This document shows, piece by piece, positions 23,716 through 32,099 of a stretch of DNA of 33,433 nt (position 1 is its first letter; each line of letters starts with the position of its first letter). Source of the DNA: JAAYLC01 sp964636665 (GTDB taxonomy: Bacteria > Bacteroidota > Bacteroidia > Flavobacteriales > Flavobacteriaceae). Below the pieces are notes generated by a model. It did no database searches, had not been told where the DNA came from, and saw only the letters and a list, made by a program, of their open reading frames with translations. The stretch is from positions 1 to 33,433 of the forward strand of contig CAZWVT010000016.1 in NCBI GenBank assembly GCA_964636665.1, written 5' to 3'. A program made the position numbers and the translations under genes.

Positions 23716-23717
23716 TA

Positions 23718-24917
23718 TTAAGCTGTTTTTACTTTTAGACGTTTTAACCGTTTGTTAATATTTCCTTTTACTACGTAATGATCAATTGTTGGGGCAAATA
23801 CGTTCATAAACAAGATAGCGAGCATCACTCCTTCCGGATATGCAGGATTGAAAACCCGAATCATAATCGATATAAACCCTATAAAGAATCCGTAAATCCA
23901 TTTTCCTTTATTGGTTTGCGCCGCAGTAACCGGATCGGTAGCCATATAAACAATACCAAATGCCATACCTCCCAATAGCAAATGTTGCCAAAACGGCGTA
24001 CTCATCAAACTGTAGAAATTACTTCCGGGAGCTATCCAACCGGCATTTACGACTGAATTAAATATAAGTCCCATTGCCAACACCCCTATAACTGATGAAA
24101 GCATAATTCGCCAACTTCCTACTTTTGTGAAAATTAAAAATAGTCCGCCCAATAAAATAAGAAAAGTGGATGTTTCCCCAATCGAACCGGGGATAAATCC
24201 GAAGAACATATCCGATAGACTATATACTATCTCCTGATTTTGAGCAAAACTTCCAAGAATTGTTTCTCCTGATATTGCATCCGGTTGTCCTGCCATTTCT
24301 TGTGCGCCGTGAACCCAAACTTTGTCACCACTCATCCAGGTAGGATACGCAAAAAACAAAAATGCGCGAATGGTCAAGGCAGGATTCAGGAAGTTCATTC
24401 CTGTACCTCCGAAAACTTCTTTTCCGATAATCACTCCAAATGCAACGGCAATTGCCAGCATCCACAATGGAATATCTACCGGCACAATCAGTGGAACCAA
24501 CATTCCGGTAACGAGATAGCCTTCTTCTACTTCATGTTTGTTGATAACGGCAAAAACAAACTCAATTGCCAATCCCACACCATAAGAGACCAAGACCAAA
24601 GGCAACACAGTCCACAACCCTAAAATAAAATTGTCCCAAGTAAAGAAATTTTGAAGTGGCGCAAGCCTTAAAGTTTCATCAAAAGCCGCATAATGCTGAT
24701 AACCTGTATTAAATATTCCAAAAATCAACACAGGAACCAGCGCCATAATAACGGTATTCATCACCCGTTTTAAATCATCTGCCGCACGAATGTGAGAACC
24801 CGAACGCGTCGTTTCATTAGGCATATACAAAAAAGTATGAATTGCGTTAAACGCAGGAGCCATTTTTGTACCGGCATACTTTTCTTTAAGCTTATGTAAA
24901 TTTTGCTTTAAACCCAT
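23718..24917 (-). CDS. nqrB: Na+-NQR subunit B (membrane core, FMN and riboflavin subunit)
   Basis: The 399-residue protein has about ten membrane helices and the NqrB/RnfD motifs FVFAVINKHEVEEGYLVTGML, GKEVFGGTGMNFLNPA and the segment DAISGETILGSF. The latter lies where FMN is attached in Vibrio NqrB; T219 is the candidate site, although the usual SGAT reads SGET. NqrB holds the quinone site and much of the Na+ path. The gene starts 4 bp after nqrA and ends 2 bp before nqrC. Confidence 0.96.
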   Translation of the reverse strand: MGLKQNLHKLKEKYAGTKMAPAFNAIHTFLYMPNETTRSGSHIRAADDLKRVMNTVIMALVPVLIFGIFNTGYQHYAAFDETLRLAPLQNFFTWDNFILGLWTVLPLVLVSYGVGLAIEFVFAVINKHEVEEGYLVTGMLVPLIVPVDIPLWMLAIAVAFGVIIGKEVFGGTGMNFLNPALTIRAFLFFAYPTWMSGDKVWVHGAQEMAGQPDAISGETILGSFAQNQEIVYSLSDMFFGFIPGSIGETSTFLILLGGLFLIFTKVGSWRIMLSSVIGVLAMGLIFNSVVNAGWIAPGSNFYSLMSTPFWQHLLLGGMAFGIVYMATDPVTAAQTNKGKWIYGFFIGFISIMIRVFNPAYPEGVMLAILFMNVFAPTIDHYVVKGNINKRLKRLKVKTA

Positions 24918-24921
24918 TATA

Positions 24922-26274
24922 CTATCCTATTTCTTTATACATTAAATCAAGACCATTTCTGATGATCTCCTGATGTGGTTGTTTACTGACACACACAAAT
25001 TCAGTCAATGAAAAATCCTCCGGGGCCACCTCATACATTCCCATGGCTTCCATTTCGTCCAAATCTTTAACCATACAAGATTTTAAAACTTGAAGCGGAT
25101 ATAAATCCAAAGGAAAAACTTGTTCATAATTACCTGTTACTACAAAAGCACGATGCTCTCCATTCGTATTTGTATCTAAATCATATTTTTTCTTTGGATT
25201 CAACCAAGAAAAAGTCAATGCCCTTGTGGTTGAAATCTTATTGAAAATCGGTTTGTTCCAACCAAACAATTCATAATCATCTCCTTCGGGTATTACAGAC
25301 ACGGTATTTGCATAATATCCCAAATGCCCTTTTAATGTTACTGACTTACCGGTTAGCACATCGCCACTGACAACTCGAACATTCTCATTTTTTATTCCTG
25401 AATCATAGATAAATGTAGCTACTTCAGATCCAATTTTCGTACGATAATATTTTGGACTTTTCACTTCTGAACCTGCCAAAGCAATTACTCTTTCGGCATT
25501 AAAGCGCCCTGTCAACAACAGCTCGCCGATAATTACTAAATCTTGAGCCGCTACCGTCCAGATAAGTTCTCCTTTATTGACGGGAGCTATTTTGTTTATT
25601 TGTGTTCCCACGTTTCCTACAGGATGCGGTCCGCTTAAGCTGTGTAAAACCACATCGCTCATTCCTTTAAACACGCTATTGGAATTTTTATGAATTCCGA
25701 TATGAACTTTCCCTGAAGTTAATTTGCTCAATGCAGTTAAAGCCGCCTGAATTTCTCTTTCTTTTCCTTTTAGAGAAAAGTCCAAATCGTTTGCAAGAGG
25801 CGCTGAGTTGTAGCCAGAGATAAAAATATCACGAGGAATTACTTCCGTATTTGCTATGACGGCATAAGGACGTTGCTGTATAAACGGCCAACATCCGGAT
25901 TCCAAAAGTCTTGTTTTAATCTCTTCGGCAGATGCTGCCTGCGGTTGAAGAACGCCGTGTTCCACATACGTATCTTGAGGGTCAGCCTCAATAAGCAATT
26001 GCGTAATAACACGTCTGGCACCCCGTTCGATTTTAGTCAAAACACCACTTACGGGCGAAACAAACTTTATGGATTCATCATCCTTGTCGTGGTAAACAGG
26101 TTGACCGGCCTGTACCCGATCTCCCTCTCTTAGCATCATCCGAGGAATTCTAAGATGAAACTCAGCAGGACGGATTGCAAAAGTTCTTGATCGGGGAGCT
26201 CCCGAAAGACTTTTTTCAGCTTCTCCTAACAGGTTAATAGTAAGACCTTTTTTAATCTTGATGTCTTGGGACAT
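24922..26274 (-). CDS. nqrA: Na+-NQR subunit A
   Basis: The 450-residue soluble subunit starts with IKIKKGLTINLLGEAE and contains the barrel-sandwich region FHLRIPRMMLREGDRVQAGQ then KFVSPVSGVLTKI, the GPHPVGNVGTQI segment, and the C-terminal QVFPLDLYPLQVLKS. NqrA lines the ubiquinone/menaquinone side of the complex at the cytoplasmic face. I chose the ATG at 26274, giving MSQDIKIKK; the frame is open to 26334, but those 20 residues have no counterpart in the family. It is the first gene of nqrABCDEF, with a good promoter 74 bp upstream. Confidence 0.96.
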   Translation of the reverse strand: MSQDIKIKKGLTINLLGEAEKSLSGAPRSRTFAIRPAEFHLRIPRMMLREGDRVQAGQPVYHDKDDESIKFVSPVSGVLTKIERGARRVITQLLIEADPQDTYVEHGVLQPQAASAEEIKTRLLESGCWPFIQQRPYAVIANTEVIPRDIFISGYNSAPLANDLDFSLKGKEREIQAALTALSKLTSGKVHIGIHKNSNSVFKGMSDVVLHSLSGPHPVGNVGTQINKIAPVNKGELIWTVAAQDLVIIGELLLTGRFNAERVIALAGSEVKSPKYYRTKIGSEVATFIYDSGIKNENVRVVSGDVLTGKSVTLKGHLGYYANTVSVIPEGDDYELFGWNKPIFNKISTTRALTFSWLNPKKKYDLDTNTNGEHRAFVVTGNYEQVFPLDLYPLQVLKSCMVKDLDEMEAMGMYEVAPEDFSLTEFVCVSKQPHQEIIRNGLDLMYKEIG

Positions 26275-26347
26275 AATTTTGAAGTTAAATAAAACCTTAT
26301 AAACTGCCTTTATTTCATAAATAAATGTTAGCAAGCATAAAGGCGAG

Positions 26348-26380
26348 CAAATTTAAAAATTTTAAGTGTAATTGAACAAA
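26348..26380 (-). promoter_or_regulatory. Promoter of the nqr operon
   Basis: On the minus strand: TTTG, 21 bases, TAAATTTG, matching the Bacteroidota sigma pattern. The -7 box lies 74 bp before the chosen nqrA start. A small 7-bp inverted repeat (26382-26406) abuts the -33 element and could be an operator or chance. Confidence 0.5.
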
Positions 26381-26532
26381 CAAACCCAGATAATTTTGTT
26401 GGGTTTATGATTTCTACTTATTGATTATTAAACCATTTAGGAACTTCAAAATTATTCGATGAAAAATTGATGATTATGAATTAAAAAACTACTTTATTTT
26501 TTTTAAGTATCTTAGTCCTCACAATTTAAGTT

Positions 26533-27783
26533 ATGCGAAACCTCTTTTTATTTTTAGTGCTGATTTTTACAGTTCAAAACAGTCTTTCCCAAGCTTTCGA
26601 AAAAATTGAACCCTCTTATATCGGTACCGTTCAATTTCGAGGCAATACCGATTTTAGTCAACTTCCCATCATCCGATTAGGCGAAAGACTGCATTTATCT
26701 TTTGATGCCCTTAATGGCAGAGAAGCCGATTATTATTACAAAATAACGCATCATAATTTTGATTGGTCAGAAAGCCAGCTGTCTAAAAGTGAATATTTAG
26801 ACGGTTTTGACGAAGTGCGTATAAATACTTATGAAAATTCACTCAACACGCTTCAATCTTACTCTCACTATATCCTTTCCATTCCGAACCGGGATACGCG
26901 CGGTTTTAAGAAAAGTGGAAATTATATGTTGAGCATCTTAGATCGAAATGGCGATTTGGTTTTTACACGGAAATTTATGGTTATTGAAAACATTGCTTCG
27001 GTAAAAGTTGATATCAAAAGATCACGTGATTTAAAACTTATTAAAGAAAAACAAGTAGTTCAATTCAGTATTAATTCGCCTAATTTGTTGCTTATAAACC
27101 CTAAAGAAACGGTTAAAACTGTCGTCCTTCAAAACAGCAATCTCAAAAATGCCTTCACCGATTTAAAACCTCAATACACAATGGGAAATGAATTGATTTA
27201 CAAATACGACAAAGAAGCTGCATTTGGAGGGGGTAATGAGTTTTTGGCATTTGACAACAAAGATGTTCGTTCGGCTACAAACGGCATCCGCTCCGTTTCT
27301 ATGTCTGATTTATATGAAAATTATTTATATACAGATATCGGAAGATTTAATCGTCCTTATACTTACAATCCGGATATAAACGGAAATTTTGTGGTTCGCA
27401 AACTGAACACCTCAAATATAAATACTGAAGCAGAATACGTCCGAGTGCATTTCAGCTTACAGTATTTTGAGGATATCGAAGACAAAGAAATTCATCTCTA
27501 TGGAAATTTCAATAACTGGACAATTGACGAAAGCACCTATATGCGTTACGACTCGGCTTCTGACACTTATCGAAATTCGCGACTTTTCAAACAAGGATTC
27601 TACAATTACAAATATGTACTTGTAAATCGTGACGGAAGTATTGATTCCGGAGCCATAAGCGGAGATTTTTGGGAAACAGAAAACGATTATACCGTCATCG
27701 CCTATTACCGTGAATTAGGCGGAAGATATGATCGTATAATTGGAGTTGGTGGCGCCAATTCAACTACGATTACCAATAATTGA
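26533..27783 (+). CDS. Type IX secretion plug protein (DUF5103 family)
   Basis: The 416-residue precursor has a signal peptide (MRNLFLFLVLIFTVQNSLSQ). An N-terminal beta domain follows (about 25-150: SYIGTVQFRGNTDFSQLPII, DYYYKITHHNFDWSESQ, YILSIPNRDTRG). The C-terminal segment YGNFNNWTIDESTYMRYD then GFYNYKYVLV resembles the CBM48-type beta sandwich. This is the DUF5103 layout. From published work, the Flavobacterium johnsoniae member is the Plug that blocks the SprA translocon of the type IX secretion system from the periplasm when PorV is absent. That fits with a T9SS-sorted protein nearby. The gene is divergent from nqrA and stands alone. No clear TAnnTTTG box was found. Confidence 0.85.
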   Translation: MRNLFLFLVLIFTVQNSLSQAFEKIEPSYIGTVQFRGNTDFSQLPIIRLGERLHLSFDALNGREADYYYKITHHNFDWSESQLSKSEYLDGFDEVRINTYENSLNTLQSYSHYILSIPNRDTRGFKKSGNYMLSILDRNGDLVFTRKFMVIENIASVKVDIKRSRDLKLIKEKQVVQFSINSPNLLLINPKETVKTVVLQNSNLKNAFTDLKPQYTMGNELIYKYDKEAAFGGGNEFLAFDNKDVRSATNGIRSVSMSDLYENYLYTDIGRFNRPYTYNPDINGNFVVRKLNTSNINTEAEYVRVHFSLQYFEDIEDKEIHLYGNFNNWTIDESTYMRYDSASDTYRNSRLFKQGFYNYKYVLVNRDGSIDSGAISGDFWETENDYTVIAYYRELGGRYDRIIGVGGANSTTITNN

Positions 27784-27828
27784 TAGTTTATTATTTTTTA
27801 ATCGTAATTGCAATGCTGGTATTAAATA

Positions 27829-28130
27829 TCACTTTTGTATGGTGATGTGCCAAGGTAAATCCGAGTCATTATCATTAAATCGATGAATGAAATTCCCATT
27901 TTTAAAAACATCGAAATATCTAAATTCCGGGTAATTCATACTATCTCTCACTTTTAGTGTATCTACAGCTGANNNNNNNNNNNNNNNNNNNNNNNNNNNN
28001 NNNNNNNNNNNNNNNNNNNNNNNNNNNNNNNNNNNNNNNNNNNNNNNNNNNNNNNNNNNNNNNNNNNNNNNNTGACGCAGGACGTAAAGGATAATAAGAC
28101 GAGTACGAGAATTATGTTTAATGTTTTCAT
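27829..28130 (-). CDS. Lipoprotein gene split by a scaffold gap (partial)
   Basis: Right of the gap an ATG at 28130 starts MKTLNIILVLVLLSFTSCV, a signal peptide ending in a lipobox with Cys18. Left of the gap one minus-strand frame runs from the N boundary for 47 residues (including LKVRDSMNYPEFRYFDVFKNG and DLPWHITIQK) to a TGA at 27829-27831. I infer that both ends belong to one small lipoprotein whose middle is in the gap; the true length is unknown. The start lies 4 bp after the stop of the T9SS-sorted protease gene, so the two are likely cotranscribed. I do not recognise the family. It could instead be two different truncated genes if the gap is long. Confidence 0.7.
27973..28072. other. 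Assembly gap (100 N) inside a lipoprotein gene
   Basis: Exactly 100 N, a nominal filler. Gene fragments on both sides read on the minus strand and look like the two ends of one lipoprotein gene, but the missing length cannot be estimated. Confidence 0.95.
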
Positions 28131-28134
28131 GTGA

Positions 28135-28776
28135 TTATTTTTTTAAAATTAATTTTTCAATAAAAGATTTTTCTTCTCCGATTACTTTGATATAATAGAT
28201 ACCATCAACAAAAGATTCTGTATTTATATATAATTTATCATTATTACTTTCTTTGGTTTCGTATAAAATATGTCCTTTTATATCATATAAATAAATTTTA
28301 TAATTATTTGCATCCGGCGGAACAACCGTAACGACAAAAGAGGCTGGATTAGGATATACAATTAATTTTTGATTATTATCTGTAATAAATTTATCTACTA
28401 AAATTGATTCTTCTCTATGTGAATAGCATTGTTGTTCGGGAGGAGGTGGGTTACCATGGATAATCGTTTTGTATGCATATATTGGGGTTGTACAAACATT
28501 AGAAACTGTAAGCATTAAATTTGTTTGATTTGAAGGATTTTGATTTAGTTTAAGTTGAATTTGGTGAGTGTTTTGTCCAGAAATAATTGTGCCGTTGGTT
28601 ACAGTCCAATAGTAATCACCATTATTTACGATGGGAGCTGAATAGGTATAAGTAAAAAATGGACAAGCTTGATTATAGCCTTCAATCTTAATATCTATTA
28701 CATTCATAATATATCGTCTGATAGTTTTGTCTCCACAATTAGGAGTTACACTTATCTCCCCCCCCGGAACTCCCAT
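28135..28776 (-). CDS. C-terminal segment of the frameshifted T9SS-sorted protease
   Basis: This frame carries the second PKD-like beta domain (YTYSAPIVNNGDYYWTVTNG, QIQLKLNQNPSNQTNLML) and ends in a type A T9SS sorting domain. The sorting part has the hallmark LIVYPNPASFVVTV, then YKIYLYDIKGHILYE, and finally GIYYIKVIGEEKSFIEKLIL. Proteins with this domain cross the outer membrane through the T9SS and are released or anchored on the surface. The apparent ATG at 28776 lies inside the coding sequence and is not a real start: the segment continues the upstream frame once one G is removed from the G8 run (plus-strand C-run 28758-28765). Confidence 0.85.
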   Translation of the reverse strand: MGVPGGEISVTPNCGDKTIRRYIMNVIDIKIEGYNQACPFFTYTYSAPIVNNGDYYWTVTNGTIISGQNTHQIQLKLNQNPSNQTNLMLTVSNVCTTPIYAYKTIIHGNPPPPEQQCYSHREESILVDKFITDNNQKLIVYPNPASFVVTVVPPDANNYKIYLYDIKGHILYETKESNNDKLYINTESFVDGIYYIKVIGEEKSFIEKLILKK

Positions 28777-29647
28777 ATACTTGCACCGGAATGCTTGTTG
28801 TGCCTTGCCCGCTAATAATACTCATACTTCCAGATACTGACCACGTATAATTTGTTGCACCTATAACAGGCGAAATTGAGTAAGTAACAATCTGATTGTG
28901 ACAAACGGTTTTAGGTCCTATAATATTTAAAGTCGAGTTATTTATATCAATGCCAGAAATATATCCATACATTTTGGCTACTTGCAAAGGAGAAAAAGAA
29001 GTACGGCAATAAGATGGCGCATAACTCATAATATTTGAAACTGTTGGTGTCCAAACATTTCCCCAATTATCTACACCTCCTATGGAAGGATTATAGTCGC
29101 AACTATTAGGAAATAAATATGTTAGCTTTCCTGGCTTTCTTATTCCAGGATCAGCTTCTGTATCACACAATTCGTCACCATTAATCTCACATTTTCTAAT
29201 ATTTATCGTACTCAAACAGAATAATCCTTGTTTTTTGGAACGACTAACAGCCTCTTGATAGCAATCTCTCGCATCTTCATTATATTCTTCACTTGATCTT
29301 GCGACATCATGTGTATGCCTTAGTCCTAGATTATGTCCAATTTCATGTGCTAATGTACTGCCTATTTGTGATAAAGTTCTATCAAGAGTAGAGACAGCAG
29401 AAGAATAAGGAATATCTTGCCATGGTAAATATGCAATGCCGTTCCATTGCTGGTTTGGATTAGGAAGCGAACTAATTACAAAGTGAACGTTTAAAGCACC
29501 TTGTGTTCGATTGTTTAGAAAAAAATTTGCATAGTAATTATGGGCATAATGGGCATAACTTCCATTGTTAATTTCTTCGATATCACATAATAAATAAAAT
29601 TTTATATTTGTATTCGAAGCGTAAGTAAAATTTAATTCATCTATCAC
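28739..29647 (-). CDS. Metalloprotease segment of the frameshifted gene (pappalysin/M43-like)
   Basis: This frame contains the metzincin zinc site LAHEIGHNLGLRHTHD (HExxHxxGxxH) and the Met-turn NIMSYAPSYCR, with cysteines between them as in pappalysin-like M43 proteases of Bacteroidota. A PKD-like domain follows (VCHNQIVTYSISPVIGATNYTWSVSG). The ATG at 29647 is internal; the same frame continues upstream through LSVNQVYQVIDE to about 29708, where the preceding frameshift lies. At the other end the frame runs into SGGGDKCNS and a stop just after the G8 run. The protein would be an extracellular zinc endopeptidase; its target is unknown. Confidence 0.85.
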   Translation of the reverse strand: MIDELNFTYASNTNIKFYLLCDIEEINNGSYAHYAHNYYANFFLNNRTQGALNVHFVISSLPNPNQQWNGIAYLPWQDIPYSSAVSTLDRTLSQIGSTLAHEIGHNLGLRHTHDVARSSEEYNEDARDCYQEAVSRSKKQGLFCLSTINIRKCEINGDELCDTEADPGIRKPGKLTYLFPNSCDYNPSIGGVDNWGNVWTPTVSNIMSYAPSYCRTSFSPLQVAKMYGYISGIDINNSTLNIIGPKTVCHNQIVTYSISPVIGATNYTWSVSGSMSIISGQGTTSIPVQVYGSSGGGDKCNS

Positions 29648-29919
29648 TTGATAAACTTGATTTACACTTAAATTACCTGTACCATTATTATTCCTATAAA
29701 TCCATATCTTTTATTGGTATTTCATAAATTCGTGAATCACTTACTTTCTTTTGGTTCATCACGGGCATCGTTTTTAATGTATCTAGTTGATTAAGATAAT
29801 CTTTATTAATATCAACATTATGCTCTATTAATATATCAACTAATTTTTGATTATCTCCGAAGAATTTTATCTAAGACATATTCTTTAGAACCTATTGAGG
29901 TTCCACAAGTATTTACCAT

Positions 29920-30160
29920 GGTATTATACTTTAAATTTTAACGTGAAATTTAGGTTAAATATAAGTCAAAATTAATTGTTTTACAAACTTTTGATTAAAA
30001 CATAATAATAATAATAATACGTATTCCTTCAACATTCTTCTATCTTATACTGTCTTAAAATATTCTTCTGTCAAATCCAAAAATTTTATTTATTAACTGT
30101 TCGAATATATTAGTCGCAATGGTTTTTTGAGTAAGTATCTAATTAAAAAAATAAGCTCAT
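29920..30160. other. AT-rich spacer with a trinucleotide repeat
   Basis: No intact gene is visible. An ATA/TAA trinucleotide repeat spans 30002-30018. On the minus strand it sits in a 26-codon frame (30035 to 29955) reading MLKEYVLLLLLCFNQKFV, where the repeat encodes five leucines. It looks like a signal peptide but is not in frame with the protease gene 36 bp downstream. A TAATTTTG box (29967-29974, minus strand) has no matching -33 element. Confidence 0.6.
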
Positions 30161-30198
30161 AAAAAAATCCCCCGGAGCATAATTTACACTTCGGGGGA
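30161..30198 (-). terminator. Intrinsic terminator of the oxidase operon
   Basis: A hairpin with arms 30168-30177 and 30189-30198 (nine pairs plus one G-T, five consecutive G-C pairs) is followed on the minus strand by seven T (plus-strand A-run 30161-30167). It lies 52 bp after the coxA stop codon. Confidence 0.85.
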
Positions 30199-30250
30199 AA
30201 GTACTATGGTAATAATTAAAACATTCAATAAATCAGACTGAACTTGTACA

Positions 30251-32074
30251 TTAGTGATTCAGTTCGTCTTCGTCAGGTTGCAGCGGAACTGTTTGCGGAA
30301 CAAAGTCTTGTCCGGGAATTACATAATCTGTTCCTTCTTTATTTAGTTTGCTGTAATCATAAGCCCATCGGTAAACATGAGGAATTGGTCCTTCCCAGTT
30401 TCCGTGGATTGGTTTAATTCCTGTAGTCCACTCCAACGTTGTCGCTTTCCAAGGGTTTTGCGGTCCCACTTTTCCATAAAATATAGAATAGAAGAAGTTG
30501 TATGCAAATATTGCTTGGGCTCCTACAGTAATAATAGCAAATACTGTCATTACCACGTTGATATCCGCTAGGTCATCAAAATACGGGAAGCTGCTGTTGG
30601 TATAATAACGTCTCGGTAATCCTGCAAGTCCCACAAAGTGCATCGGGAAGAAAATTCCGTAAGCTCCCACAGCGGTAATCCAGAAGTGGATGTAACCTAA
30701 CTGTTTGTTCATCAATCTTCCTGAGAACATTTTCGGGAACCAATGATAAACTCCGGCTATAAATCCATAAGCGGCTGAAACTCCCATTACCAAGTGGAAA
30801 TGCGCTACTACAAAGTAGGTGTCGTGAACGTTAATATCCAATGCGCTGTCTCCTACAATAAGTCCGGTAAGTCCTCCAGTAATAAATGTTGAAACAAATC
30901 CAATACTAAACAGCATCGCCACGTTCATTTGCAGATTTCCGCGCCAAATGGTCGTAATCCAGTTAAATGATTTTACTGCTGATGGGATTGCAATCAATAA
31001 GGTTGTAAAAGTAAATACGGAACCAAGGAACGGATTCATTCCTGATACAAACATATGGTGTCCCCAAACAATTGTCGACAGGAACGCAATAGCGAGTAAG
31101 GATGCAACCATCGCACGATATCCGAAAATCGGTTTTCGGGAATTGGTAGCCAAAATTTCAGAAACGATTCCCATCGCAGGCAAAATCACAATATAAACTT
31201 CCGGGTGTCCCAAGAACCAGAACAGGTGCTCAAACAATACAGGAGAACCTCCTTGATGATGCAACACTTCCCCGGCGATATAAATATCTGAAAGGAAAAA
31301 TGATGTTCCGAAGCTACGATCCATAATCAACATTAACGCAGCAGAAAAAAGAACCGGGAATGAAACAAGACCTACAATTGCAGTTACGAGAAATGACCAA
31401 ACAGTTAATGGCAAACGCGTCATTGACATTCCTTTTGTTCTAAGATTCAGAACCGTTACAATAAAGTTTAACGACCCTAATAAAGAAGAGGCAATAAATA
31501 TAGCTAAAGAAATAAGCCACAACGTCATTCCTGCTCCAGAACCTGGAATTGCTTGAGGCAATGCACTTAAAGGCGGATAAATAGTCCATCCGGCAGATGC
31601 AGGACCGGTTTCTACAAACAATGAAATTACCATTATAACTGCAGATACAAAGAACATCCAATAGGATAACATATTCATAAATCCGGATGCCATATCGCGC
31701 GAACCGATTTGTAACGGAATAAGTAGGTTACTAAAAGTTCCGCTCAATCCAGCAGTGAGAACGAAGAATACCATTATTGTTCCGTGAATGGTTACCAAGG
31801 CCAAATACATATTCGGATCCATCACACCATCTTGCCCCCATTTTCCTAAGAATATTTCATAAACTGTAAATTTATGATCCGGCCAGGCTAATTGCAGCCT
31901 AAATAAAACAGACATAAATAAACCGATTGCTCCCATAATGAGACCGGTTATCATATACTGTTTCGAAATCATTTTATGATCTGTACTAAAGATATATTTC
32001 GTGATAAAAGTTTCTTTAGTGTGTTCCAGATCTTCTTGATGATCGTCATAGGTATTAACTACTTGTGCTGACAT
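30251..32074 (-). CDS. coxA: Cytochrome c oxidase subunit I (A1-type heme-copper oxidase)
   Basis: The 607-residue protein has about twelve membrane helices and all key residues: H97 (TIHGT) for the low-spin heme, the WFLGHPEVYIVILP motif with CuB ligand H290, proton-channel E292 and the cross-linked Y294, then WGHHMFVSG with the two further CuB histidines, and VVAHFHLVMG with the heme ligands. The Glu in GHPEVY places it in the A1 family. It reduces O2 to water and pumps protons. A C-terminal tail (IPGQDFVPQTVPLQPDEDE) is hydrophilic. It lies 25 bp after coxB and is the last gene before a terminator. Confidence 0.97.
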   Translation of the reverse strand: MSAQVVNTYDDHQEDLEHTKETFITKYIFSTDHKMISKQYMITGLIMGAIGLFMSVLFRLQLAWPDHKFTVYEIFLGKWGQDGVMDPNMYLALVTIHGTIMVFFVLTAGLSGTFSNLLIPLQIGSRDMASGFMNMLSYWMFFVSAVIMVISLFVETGPASAGWTIYPPLSALPQAIPGSGAGMTLWLISLAIFIASSLLGSLNFIVTVLNLRTKGMSMTRLPLTVWSFLVTAIVGLVSFPVLFSAALMLIMDRSFGTSFFLSDIYIAGEVLHHQGGSPVLFEHLFWFLGHPEVYIVILPAMGIVSEILATNSRKPIFGYRAMVASLLAIAFLSTIVWGHHMFVSGMNPFLGSVFTFTTLLIAIPSAVKSFNWITTIWRGNLQMNVAMLFSIGFVSTFITGGLTGLIVGDSALDINVHDTYFVVAHFHLVMGVSAAYGFIAGVYHWFPKMFSGRLMNKQLGYIHFWITAVGAYGIFFPMHFVGLAGLPRRYYTNSSFPYFDDLADINVVMTVFAIITVGAQAIFAYNFFYSIFYGKVGPQNPWKATTLEWTTGIKPIHGNWEGPIPHVYRWAYDYSKLNKEGTDYVIPGQDFVPQTVPLQPDEDELNH

Positions 32075-32099
32075 ATCTTAATTCCTAATTAATTCAAAT

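Larger units (their letters stand above)
28135..29919 (-). pseudogene. T9SS-sorted M43-type metalloprotease gene, three frameshifts
   Basis: Reading on from an ATG at 29919 (MVNTCGTSIGSKEYVLDK), one protein is continuous only if one base is dropped at three homopolymers: T4 at 29865-29868, T4 at 29709-29712 and C8 at 28758-28765 (plus-strand bases). The repaired product has about 592 residues: an N-terminal CGT region, FFGDNQKLVDILIEHNVDIN, then KIWIYRNNNGTGNLSVNQVY, the HExxHxxGxxH protease, two PKD-like domains and a T9SS sorting domain. A signal peptide is expected but is not in frame. All three lesions are single-base gains in runs, so sequencing or assembly error next to a gap is as likely as true gene decay or phase variation. 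Confidence 0.8.

Noticed and set aside
26382..26406. Terminator hairpin upstream of nqrA
   Set aside because: Only seven base pairs with an 11-base loop, no T-run, and it lies upstream of both divergent genes; at most an operator.
27829..30160. A toxin-antitoxin, defence or phage module in the AT-rich accessory stretch
   Set aside because: The only recognisable content is a T9SS-sorted metalloprotease and a lipoprotein; there is no integrase, transposase, nuclease or antitoxin-like gene.
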